NCBI GenBank assembly: GCA_002454845.1
Contig: DKJQ01000309.1
Span: forward strand, 8,842 to 34,746
DNA length: 25,905 nucleotides
DNA from: Ignavibacteria bacterium UBA6688
GTDB taxonomy: Bacteria > Bacteroidota > Ignavibacteria > UBA10030
Reading direction: 5' to 3'
Of the stretch, positions 14,488-20,819 are shown piece by piece. Both the position numbers and the translations under genes were made by a program. The notes beneath the pieces are model-generated. The model was not told the origin of the DNA, did not search any database, and saw nothing but the letters and a program-made list of their open reading frames with translations. The stretch's first letter is position 1. Every line of letters starts with the position of its first letter.

Positions 14488-15256
14488 GCGCTTCACTCTC
14501 CTTCCTGAACGCTTCCGCGTAGGCGTTGAATCCCCGGAAGAGGCGGAGCAATTCGCCATCGCTCATCCCTTGCTTCATCCACCATTCACTGATCGACGCG
14601 GTATTCGGCGTTTCTTTCGGACCATAGCACCCGAAACAGCCGCGATGATAGGACGGGCACAACGCATCGCACCCGGCCTGCGTCACCGGGCCAAGGCATG
14701 GAGGACCATGGGACACCAATCCGCAGATGATGCCTTTCCGCTTGCATTCCATGCAAACGCTGTAGCCCGGGATGTTGGGTTTCCTTCCGTTGAGAAACGC
14801 GTTCACGACTTCCAGCAACTGAAGCTTATTGATCGGGCAACCGCGCAGCTGAAAATCGACGAACACGTGATCGGCAATGGGAGTGGACTTTGCGAGTACC
14901 TCGAGATAGGACGGACTCGCGTAGACGAGCGATGTGAAGGATTTCACGTCCTTGAAATTGCGGAGCGCCTGGATACCGCCGGCGGTTGCACAAGCTCCTA
15001 TGGTCACCAGGAACTTCGATGACCTGCGAACCTGATGAATGCGCTCGGCATCATGGGGGGTCGTGATGGATCCCTCGACAAGCGACAGGTCGTACGGTCC
15101 CTTGGCCACTGCCCGGGAGGCTTCAGGGAAATTGGCGATATCGACTTCGGCGGTGACATCGAGCAGTTGATCCTCACAGTCAAGGAGGCTCAACTGACAT
15201 CCATCGCACGATGCAAACTTCCAAACAGCAAGTTTTGGCTTGCGCTTCTGCTTCAT
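14477..15256 (-). CDS. hydD: group 3b [NiFe] hydrogenase small (delta) subunit
   Basis: A 259-aa electron-transfer subunit. The proximal cluster cysteines are Cys17 and Cys20 (SCDGC), with 'GACATAGG' and 'RGCPINK' further on. The C-terminal half adds a cysteine-rich two-cluster region: 'CMECKRKGIICG', 'GCDALCP' and 'GCFGCYGP'. This three-cluster layout is usual for group 3b small subunits. The ATG at 15256 starts 1 nt after the gamma-subunit stop (TGACATG) with GGGAG upstream. An upstream reading to 15328 lies inside the gamma gene. Electrons pass from HydA through this subunit to the flavin subunit. Confidence 0.95.
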   Translation of the reverse strand: MKQKRKPKLAVWKFASCDGCQLSLLDCEDQLLDVTAEVDIANFPEASRAVAKGPYDLSLVEGSITTPHDAERIHQVRRSSKFLVTIGACATAGGIQALRNFKDVKSFTSLVYASPSYLEVLAKSTPIADHVFVDFQLRGCPINKLQLLEVVNAFLNGRKPNIPGYSVCMECKRKGIICGLVSHGPPCLGPVTQAGCDALCPSYHRGCFGCYGPKETPNTASISEWWMKQGMSDGELLRLFRGFNAYAEAFRKESEAHEE

Positions 15257-15257
15257 G

Positions 15258-16100
15258 TCAGATCTCCCACTTCGCGAGAAGGTCTTTGACCCGATCATAG
15301 GAAAACACCGGGCCATCCCTGCAAACAAACTCGGGCCCGAACTGGCAATGCCCGCACAATCCTATTCCGCACTTCATGTTACGTTCCATGGAGAGATAGA
15401 TACTCGAGTTCACCAATCCCCGTTTTTGCAGTTCCAGGACGGTGAAACGCATCATGACTTCCGGGCCACACACCATGGCGACGGCACTCATAGGGTCGAA
15501 CGGGGACTTGGAGATAAGATTGGTGACGACCCCGACATTGCCACGCCAAGGACGGAGGGCGCGATCGACGGTGACATAGACCTCGAGATCGAATCGCGCA
15601 CGCCAATGCTCCAATTCCTTGCGGTACAAAATATCCGCCGGACTGCGTGTTCCGTACAGCAACACCACCTTTCCGAACTTCTCGCGGTGGGAGAGAACCC
15701 GGTACATTGCCGGTCTCAAGGGCGCAAGCCCGATGCCCCCTGCCACGAAGACCACATCACTCCCCTGGACGAGATCGACCGGCCAGTTCGTTCCGAAAGG
15801 TCCACGCACTCCGATGACATCGCCCCGCCGAAGCTTCCGCATTGCCTTCGTGACGGTCCCGACCGAACGCGTTGTGTGGACCAGCGTCCGGGGCTCATCG
15901 GGGTTTCCGCTTATGGATATGGGTATTTCTCCGATGCCGACCATGTACAGCATATTAAACTGGCCGGGGTTAAACGGCAATTCACTCGTTCCGTTTATGG
16001 AGGAAAGCTCGACCGTGAATGTATCGAGCGTCTCCTGTCGCAAACTTTGGACACGGTACGGTTTCGGTATCATCGGATGTTCAACCGTCAGAGTGTTCAT
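15258..16100 (-). CDS. hydG: group 3b hydrogenase gamma subunit, FAD/NAD(P)-binding
   Basis: A 280-aa flavoprotein of the ferredoxin-NADP reductase superfamily, similar to PyrK and sulfhydrogenase gamma. The N-terminal barrel binds FAD. The nucleotide-binding loop is 'VAGGIGLAPLRP' (near 119-130), and the C-terminal [2Fe-2S] ligands are Cys244, Cys249, Cys252 and Cys260. It links the hydrogenase to NADP(H) or NAD(H). The usual FAD signature RxYS is altered here ('IPISISG'), which is common in this subfamily. It is sandwiched between the cyclic-nucleotide-binding gene (13 nt upstream) and the delta gene. The symbol follows archaeal sulfhydrogenase naming, not the [FeFe] maturase. Confidence 0.93.
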   Translation of the reverse strand: MNTLTVEHPMIPKPYRVQSLRQETLDTFTVELSSINGTSELPFNPGQFNMLYMVGIGEIPISISGNPDEPRTLVHTTRSVGTVTKAMRKLRRGDVIGVRGPFGTNWPVDLVQGSDVVFVAGGIGLAPLRPAMYRVLSHREKFGKVVLLYGTRSPADILYRKELEHWRARFDLEVYVTVDRALRPWRGNVGVVTNLISKSPFDPMSAVAMVCGPEVMMRFTVLELQKRGLVNSSIYLSMERNMKCGIGLCGHCQFGPEFVCRDGPVFSYDRVKDLLAKWEI

Positions 16101-16113
16101 AGAGAGGCCTTGT

Positions 16114-16572
16114 TCAGGTCGTGCTGTAAAGATCGAGCAATTGCAGCCGCATCGCCTCCAGCCGCTGCTCGAGGATCTCGGAAAATCTCTTCAGCAGTTT
16201 GTAACCGAGATCGCGATCCGCTTCGCACTTTGTCCGCAGACACCGTCCATCGAGGGCAATGGCCCGCGTCAGTTCTGTAGCGCGCGCGTCAAAACGCCAA
16301 CGATAAGGAGCAAACAGCCACGACCACCCCAGGATATCGCCTTCCGAAAGCGTCTGGATCTGAACGATCCCTTTGCCCGGGACGTGTAATTCGATGGTCA
16401 CCCGACCGCTTCGAATGATAAAAAACTGCGTTGCCTCTTCACCTTCCCGGCACATCATCGCATCAGCGTCGAACCGCACATTCATGGCGCAGCCAACGAG
16501 TAGATCGAAGTCTTTCTGGTCCAGACCCTGCAGGAAAGGGTGTTGAGTAAGAATGGGCTCGAGGTTTTCCAT
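16114..16572 (-). CDS. cyclic-nucleotide-binding domain protein without DNA-binding domain
   Basis: A 152-aa protein consisting of one Crp-type beta-roll ('LSEGDILGWSWLF', 'FFIIRSGRVTIELHV') and a C-terminal helix 'LLKRFSEILEQRLEAMRLQLLDLY'. No helix-turn-helix follows, so it is not a complete Crp/Fnr regulator. The canonical phosphate-binding cassette (GExxLL...RxAxV) is altered to 'GDILGWSWLF...FDARATELTRA', so ligand and affinity are uncertain. The ATG at 16572 has GGAGGT upstream. It lies inside the hydrogenase operon, 9 nt after hydB and 13 nt before hydG. It is therefore best seen as an accessory or regulatory subunit of the enzyme. Confidence 0.88.
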   Translation of the reverse strand: MENLEPILTQHPFLQGLDQKDFDLLVGCAMNVRFDADAMMCREGEEATQFFIIRSGRVTIELHVPGKGIVQIQTLSEGDILGWSWLFAPYRWRFDARATELTRAIALDGRCLRTKCEADRDLGYKLLKRFSEILEQRLEAMRLQLLDLYSTT

Positions 16573-16581
16573 GAATACCTC

Positions 16582-17721
16582 CTATGGATGGGGAAGAACA
16601 GTTTGATGATTCTCGCGGATCGCACAGGCCTCTTCCGTGATGTCGATCCCAACCGGACACCATGTTATACATCGGCCGCACCCAACACACCCGAAATCGC
16701 CGTACTGATCGACCCAACTCGACAATTTGTGGGTCACCCATTGGCGGTATCTGGATTTCGGCGTTGCACGGACACTCCCGCCATGGATGTACGAGAAGTC
16801 CATGGTGAAGCAAGAATCCCATTTCCTCACTCTCTCGACATTCTTGCCTGTCAGGTCCGTCACGTCTTCCACGGTCGAGCAGAAACACGTCGGGCAGACC
16901 ATTGTGCAGTTCGCGCATGTAAGGCAGCGTCCCGCAACCACATCCCAGCGCGGGTGCTCGGGATTGTCAGCCAGGATTTCCTTCAGGTGATCCGTTTCGA
17001 GCGTACGTCCCATCGACGCGCGGGTCCGGACGGACGCCTCATCAGCAGCGAGGATCTCCTCCGGGGCCGCTTTCCTCCGGTCGAGCTCCCGCATGACCTC
17101 CGCCCCTTTCTCACTTCCTGAATCGATCAGAAAGAACGCTCCCTCTTTCCGATCCATCTCGGTCAGGGCAATGTCGTATCCGGCCTTCGCCGTCGGCCCA
17201 GTCCCCATCGATCCGCAGAAACACGTTCCGCCGGCCTTGGTGCAATTTACCACGATCAGGAAGAGCTGTTCCCGCTGCGCCTTGTAGTACGGATCGGTGT
17301 ACCGATCACCCAGGAATACCTTGTCCAGCAACGTGAGGGCTTGCAAGTCGCAAGGCCTCACACCGATGAACGCGAGTTTCCTGGGTTGCGGAGGGGTGTC
17401 TGGAGCGGAAGTCTCATTGGTGATCCGGAATCCGTCGGAAGTCTTGACGGCTTTGAAAAGGGTCAGCACGGGGGGAACAAGAAATCTTTTCCAGGAAACG
17501 GGACTGAGAACGTACCCGAAAGAGAGGTGATTGTTTCCGGATTTCAGGCGGTACGTGGCAGGACTCTGCTCGTCGGTGATTCCAATCGGAAGGTCTGAAG
17601 CTGAGTGTATTTCGTCGCAGACAATGGCCCCATTGCGAGCCGTGGGTCCTATCGTCACATATCCCCGGCTCTGGAGGGCCTGGAGAAGGGAATCGATAAC
17701 AGAATGTTCTATCCGATCCAT
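16582..17721 (-). CDS. hydB: group 3b hydrogenase beta subunit, 4Fe-4S dicluster protein
   Basis: A 379-aa iron-sulfur subunit of the sulfhydrogenase beta family. The C-terminal dicluster ferredoxin domain has Cys266/269/272/276 and Cys345/348/351/355, and 'CFCG' near residue 168 may add a further metal ligand. A block 'LAFIGVRPCDLQALTLLDKVF' is typical of the family. It probably carries electrons between the flavin subunit and external acceptors. The ATG at 17721 has AAGGA about 8 nt upstream and is the first gene of the operon; the next upstream gene ends 274 nt away. No start alternatives look better. Confidence 0.94.
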   Translation of the reverse strand: MDRIEHSVIDSLLQALQSRGYVTIGPTARNGAIVCDEIHSASDLPIGITDEQSPATYRLKSGNNHLSFGYVLSPVSWKRFLVPPVLTLFKAVKTSDGFRITNETSAPDTPPQPRKLAFIGVRPCDLQALTLLDKVFLGDRYTDPYYKAQREQLFLIVVNCTKAGGTCFCGSMGTGPTAKAGYDIALTEMDRKEGAFFLIDSGSEKGAEVMRELDRRKAAPEEILAADEASVRTRASMGRTLETDHLKEILADNPEHPRWDVVAGRCLTCANCTMVCPTCFCSTVEDVTDLTGKNVERVRKWDSCFTMDFSYIHGGSVRATPKSRYRQWVTHKLSSWVDQYGDFGCVGCGRCITWCPVGIDITEEACAIRENHQTVLPHP

Positions 17722-17995
17722 CGTGAAATCCTTCGAAGATGGGCAGGAACGACGGAGATCTCCCGGGATCCGGAGGTCAATTGCTATTCCACAAATCTAT
17801 GGGCAAAAACCGTAGAAACCGGAGAGTTTTGGAGGACTCTTCGTCGTCAGGTTCTTAAACGTGGTAAGCGCGTCTTAATTCTGGGAGGGAAAAATGTGTG
17901 GCAGAAATGATAGCCGGGGGAAGACAGGCGATGTCTTTTGGCCCATCCGGCGAAGGGAAACACAGAGGCAAACGGTAGGTTACACGCTTCCATCG
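17722..17995 (-). other. intergenic region before the group 3b hydrogenase operon
   Basis: This 274-nt stretch should hold the hydB promoter. No correctly spaced sigma-54 pair is present. On the minus strand near 17790-17800, TAGATTTG fits the Bacteroidota -7 box TAnnTTTG, but the matching TTTG at -33 is imperfect. I see no terminator for the gene ending at 17996 and no supported ORF. Confidence 0.3.
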
Positions 17996-18463
17996 CTACT
18001 TGAGGCCAAGCTTTTTTTTCATCTGCTGGTGGACGTCGTACCCCTTGTTCATCTCGGCGCGAACTTCCACGGCGATCTTCCGCGCCTGAAGCCGGTCCGG
18101 TTTCTCTTTTTCCAGCTCTTGTTCGAGCCGGCGGGCGAGGTTTTTCAACATTTCACACGTCTTCTCCATGGATGCCTGCTCCGCACTGACCCGGGTCAAC
18201 TGGGTCTTCGTATACAATTTCTTGATTGTCTTCAGCCGCTGCTCCATCAACTGAAGATTTTTCACCACCTCTCCGGCATGAGCCCGGGCTAGGTCTGTGT
18301 TTAATTCCGATTGACTCGTTTCCTCCACCACTCTGCCGGCGTGGCCGCGAACATTCTTACAGTCTCGAGTCAACAACTCCTGCTCTTGGGCAAGGTCCGA
18401 TGCCTGCGCGATCGCGAGGCTGGGAAGGAACGCAAAGAGAATACACACTCGCACAGTGTCCAT
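17996..18463 (-). CDS. small periplasmic helical protein, unknown function
   Basis: A 155-aa protein with a signal peptide (residues 1-20, ending SLAIAQ) and a fully helical, charged body likely to form coiled coils ('NLARRLEQELEKEKPDRL', 'AEMNKGYDVHQQMKKKLG'). There is no lipobox. One cysteine pair (in 'LLTRDCKNV' and 'MEKTCEML') could make a disulfide. The ATG at 18463 follows TAGGAGGAG, an excellent ribosome site; a longer reading would overlap phoU. It lies 34 nt after phoU and is probably in the same transcript. I do not recognise a family. Confidence 0.75.
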   Translation of the reverse strand: MDTVRVCILFAFLPSLAIAQASDLAQEQELLTRDCKNVRGHAGRVVEETSQSELNTDLARAHAGEVVKNLQLMEQRLKTIKKLYTKTQLTRVSAEQASMEKTCEMLKNLARRLEQELEKEKPDRLQARKIAVEVRAEMNKGYDVHQQMKKKLGLK

Positions 18464-18497
18464 GGTATCTCCTCCTACTAATGGAGAGGAATAACAA

Positions 18498-19196
18498 TCA
18501 AGGCTTCCCCTCCTTGTGTTTGACGACCTCGGCTTCCTGAATAAAAATAACTTCTTCTGCGATATTGGTGGCGAGGTCCGCAACGCGTTCGAGGTCAATA
18601 CTGATCCCGAACAGGGCGAGGGCACGGCGAAACTCGTTGGGGCGCTGCTCTACGACAGACGAGAGGGCGGTCGTCACCTGCCTGTGTAACCCGTCCATCT
18701 CATCGTCGCGTTGTTTCACGGCGGCGGCAAGACGGCTGTCACCGTACACAAAGCTGTCGATGGCCTCCTTCAACATCTCGCGCGCGATCACTCCCATCCT
18801 GGGGATATGGACAAGCGGCTTGATCATGGGAGCATCGGCAAGTATGATGGCTGCTTCCGCAATATTGACTGCATGGTCGGCGACGCGTTCAAGGTCATTG
18901 TTGATCTTCTGCGCCGAAAGGATCGAGCGCAGATCCGCTGCGACCGGCTGTTGCAGGGCGAGCATTTCCAGGATATGCTTGTCGATCGTCACCTCCAGGC
19001 CGTCAACTTCCCTGTCCTTGACGATCACGACCTGGGCACGGCTGGTGTTCTGGGCCTGCAGTGCTTCAAGGGCCTTCTCGAGCATTTCCTCAGAAAGCGT
19101 CGCCATCTGCAGGAGCAGACGGTGAAGTTCCTCTTGTTGATGGAGGAAGGCCGGTGACTGGGTCCCTTCCCCTCCTTTCAGGATTTCCTTGGGCAT
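18498..19196 (-). CDS. phoU: phosphate signalling protein PhoU
   Basis: A 232-aa two-domain three-helix-bundle protein. Each half has the PhoU metal motif, 'INNDLERVADHAVNIAE' and 'ISIDLERVADLATNIAE'. It normally links the Pst phosphate transporter to the PhoR/PhoB system and is tied to persistence. Here no pst or pho genes are adjacent; its neighbours are a DksA-type regulator and a periplasmic helical protein. The ATG at 19196 has AAGGA upstream. It is full length for the family, so the call is firm even though the regulated partner is not visible. Confidence 0.95.
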   Translation of the reverse strand: MPKEILKGGEGTQSPAFLHQQEELHRLLLQMATLSEEMLEKALEALQAQNTSRAQVVIVKDREVDGLEVTIDKHILEMLALQQPVAADLRSILSAQKINNDLERVADHAVNIAEAAIILADAPMIKPLVHIPRMGVIAREMLKEAIDSFVYGDSRLAAAVKQRDDEMDGLHRQVTTALSSVVEQRPNEFRRALALFGISIDLERVADLATNIAEEVIFIQEAEVVKHKEGKP

Positions 19197-19208
19197 GGAG
19201 TCCTTTCG

Positions 19209-19631
19209 TTATGCGGGTTGATGATGAGTAACCCGGGCGGATCCAGGGGTCCGACCCACTTTACACCCCATGCACTGCTGGGTGTGCGGCACAATCTGAA
19301 GGCGCTCTTTATCAATCAGCTCGCCGCAGAGCACGCAATACCCGTACTCTCCCTGGTCAATCCTGTTCAGCGCTCCATCCAACGCCCGGAGTATTTTGGT
19401 CTGGCGACTGATCATGGCAGCGTTCTGTTCCTGGGCAACTGCGCCGAAGGATCGCTCCACAAAGCTCGCTCCGACCCCCTGCGAATGATCCGCCACTCCA
19501 CCCCCCGACGGGGAGTGCACCGATTCATTCAAAGCAGCCAGATCCTGCAGGAATCCTTCGCGCATTTCCTGGATGATCGCCCGAAAATGCTCCAATTCGG
19601 CACGTGTAAAGCGATTTCTTGTGTCAGTCAT
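19209..19631 (-). CDS. DksA/TraR-family zinc-finger regulator
   Basis: A 140-aa protein with a helical N-terminus and a C-terminal zinc finger (Cys99, Cys102, Cys120, Cys123) in the typical context 'GEYGYCVLCGELI' and 'RLQIVPHTQQC'. Members bind RNA polymerase through the secondary channel and work with ppGpp. The DxxDxA tip motif of true DksA is not evident ('VADHSQGVGAS' instead), so it may be a YocK-like variant with a different effect. The ATG at 19631 has GGAGAA upstream. It precedes phoU by 12 nt, suggesting joint control by starvation. Confidence 0.92.
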   Translation of the reverse strand: MTDTRNRFTRAELEHFRAIIQEMREGFLQDLAALNESVHSPSGGGVADHSQGVGASFVERSFGAVAQEQNAAMISRQTKILRALDGALNRIDQGEYGYCVLCGELIDKERLQIVPHTQQCMGCKVGRTPGSARVTHHQPA

Positions 19632-19739
19632 GGTTATTCTCCGTTTTCAGTCTTGCATTCTCAACGCCGATCTCTGTCCCGATGCTCCGGATTGACTCCA
19701 AAGCCAGGGGAGGCCCCGGACTGGTGCACCCGCGCTCCT

Positions 19740-19940
19740 TCAGGCCGCGTGTCTTCCCCCGGGTCGGCCAAAGTCAGTCGGATGAGTCCTGTCCTCCTCC
19801 GACTCTGGTCCCGCAGGCTCCCGCAACCGTGCATGAGCGCAGACGGGACAAATCCAGGATCCCCGGCTATTTCCCCGTTGATGGAGAAACACCATCAGGG
19901 CATTGCAGACGGGGCAGAGTCTATTGAGTAAGATGTTCAT
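19740..19940 (-). CDS. small zinc-ribbon protein
   Basis: A 66-aa protein with Cys9-x2-Cys12 and Cys31-x2-Cys34, a rubredoxin-like or zinc-ribbon knuckle pair. Support for translation is a near-ideal ribosome site (AAGGAGGAG) before the ATG at 19940. The C-terminal 30 residues are polar and probably disordered. It is first in the block with the DksA-type regulator and phoU, 108 nt upstream of the former. Function is unknown. Confidence 0.62.
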   Translation of the reverse strand: MNILLNRLCPVCNALMVFLHQRGNSRGSWICPVCAHARLREPAGPESEEDRTHPTDFGRPGGRHAA

Positions 19941-20002
19941 GGCTTTCTCCTCCTTTCTTCATCGCACAGTACCTTATGAACGGGTCATTTGCCGCACGCA
20001 TC

Positions 20003-20015
20003 GGATTGTCAATCC
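20003..20015. promoter_or_regulatory. palindrome with TTGACA, upstream of the zinc-ribbon/DksA/phoU block
   Basis: GGATTG-T-CAATCC is a perfect 6-bp palindrome. On the minus strand it contains TTGACA, a consensus -35 box, about 70 nt before the ATG at 19940. No good -10 hexamer lies at 17 nt. It may be an operator, a promoter element or both. Confidence 0.3.
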
Positions 20016-20018
20016 AAG

Positions 20019-20070
20019 GAATAAAAAAACCAACACCCTTGCCGCCCACGCGGCGCTTTGGTGTTGGTTT
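20019..20070 (-). terminator. strong intrinsic terminator after the YbaK-like gene
   Basis: AAACCAACACC (20027-20037) and GGTGTTGGTTT (20060-20070) pair over 11 bp, with an inner GCCGC/GCGGC stem inside the loop. On the minus strand the outer stem runs straight into a run of seven T. It closes the transcript of the gene ending at 20208, 137 nt downstream of its stop. Confidence 0.88.
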
Positions 20071-20207
20071 GATGAAACCGCGAGCGTACGCGTGTTAGGG
20101 GGGATATGGGTTACGTTCGTCCATGCGTGCTTGTTCCTTGAATAGGTTCTTATGTAATCTACACAACCTGGAACATCGAGTCAAGCAAAACCGGAATAAT
20201 CGGAACC

Positions 20208-20735
20208 TCAGGCAACGACATCGCCTGAGCTCCGCTCCCAGGACTCGTGTTCCTCACCGGCCATCGACTCCGGTTGTGCGATCTCCGCGATAATCGGATG
20301 CACAAGCCGATCGTACTCTGTAAACTTCATCCTGATGGAATCGGAATGCGTGCAGGCATTGAACACAATCTCATCATCGTCGGCGAGCGATTTATCGATA
20401 ATCACCGGAAAGCCGTACAGGTTACCAAACGGCGGCATCGCGCCAATTTCGCAGTCCGGGAACAGAAGATCCAGATCCTCTTCGTGCGCCAGGTGCACAT
20501 GATGCACTTCGAGCGCGCGTTTCAGGAGTCGCTCGCTCAACCGCTGGTCCCCCTGCAACACCGCCATCCAATACACTTGCCCGGCTTTCACCAGCAGCGT
20601 TTTGGCAAGGGCCGTGTCCGGAACGTGGGTCACCTGCGCAACAGCGTGAGCGCTGAATGCCGGCACGTGCCGAAGGAGACGGAACTCGACATTGTTTGCG
20701 GTCAAATAACGAATGAGATCATACGTCTTTGCCAT
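20208..20735 (-). CDS. YbaK/EbsC-type aminoacyl-tRNA deacylase domain protein
   Basis: A 175-aa protein of the YbaK/ProX superfamily, which hydrolyses mischarged aminoacyl-tRNAs. Family features visible are 'VPDTALAKTLLVKAG' with the conserved lysine, 'YWMAVLQGDQRLS', the loop 'CEIGAMPPFGNLYGFPVIID' read in two parts, and the late strand 'EIVFNACTHSDSIRMKFTEYDRLV'. The ATG at 20735 has GGAGGAAC upstream. It follows maeB by 82 nt, across a hairpin, and ends at a strong terminator. Its tRNA substrate cannot be predicted. It could alternatively be a regulator using the same fold. Confidence 0.9.
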   Translation of the reverse strand: MAKTYDLIRYLTANNVEFRLLRHVPAFSAHAVAQVTHVPDTALAKTLLVKAGQVYWMAVLQGDQRLSERLLKRALEVHHVHLAHEEDLDLLFPDCEIGAMPPFGNLYGFPVIIDKSLADDDEIVFNACTHSDSIRMKFTEYDRLVHPIIAEIAQPESMAGEEHESWERSSGDVVA

Positions 20736-20784
20736 GATGTTCCTCCATGTGATTGATCGGTGGTGCGGTTCTTTCTTTCTCTCC

Positions 20785-20819
20785 GACCTTTCAGCGCCGG
20801 GGCAACCCGTACAAAGGTC
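20785..20819 (-). promoter_or_regulatory. hairpin at the maeB stop codon
   Basis: GACCTTT and AAAGGTC form a 7-bp stem, with an inner CGGG/CCCG stem. The maeB stop codon sits in the 5' arm. No T-run follows on the minus strand, so it is not a standard intrinsic terminator. It may protect the 3' end of the maeB message or limit coupling to the YbaK-like gene. Confidence 0.35.
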
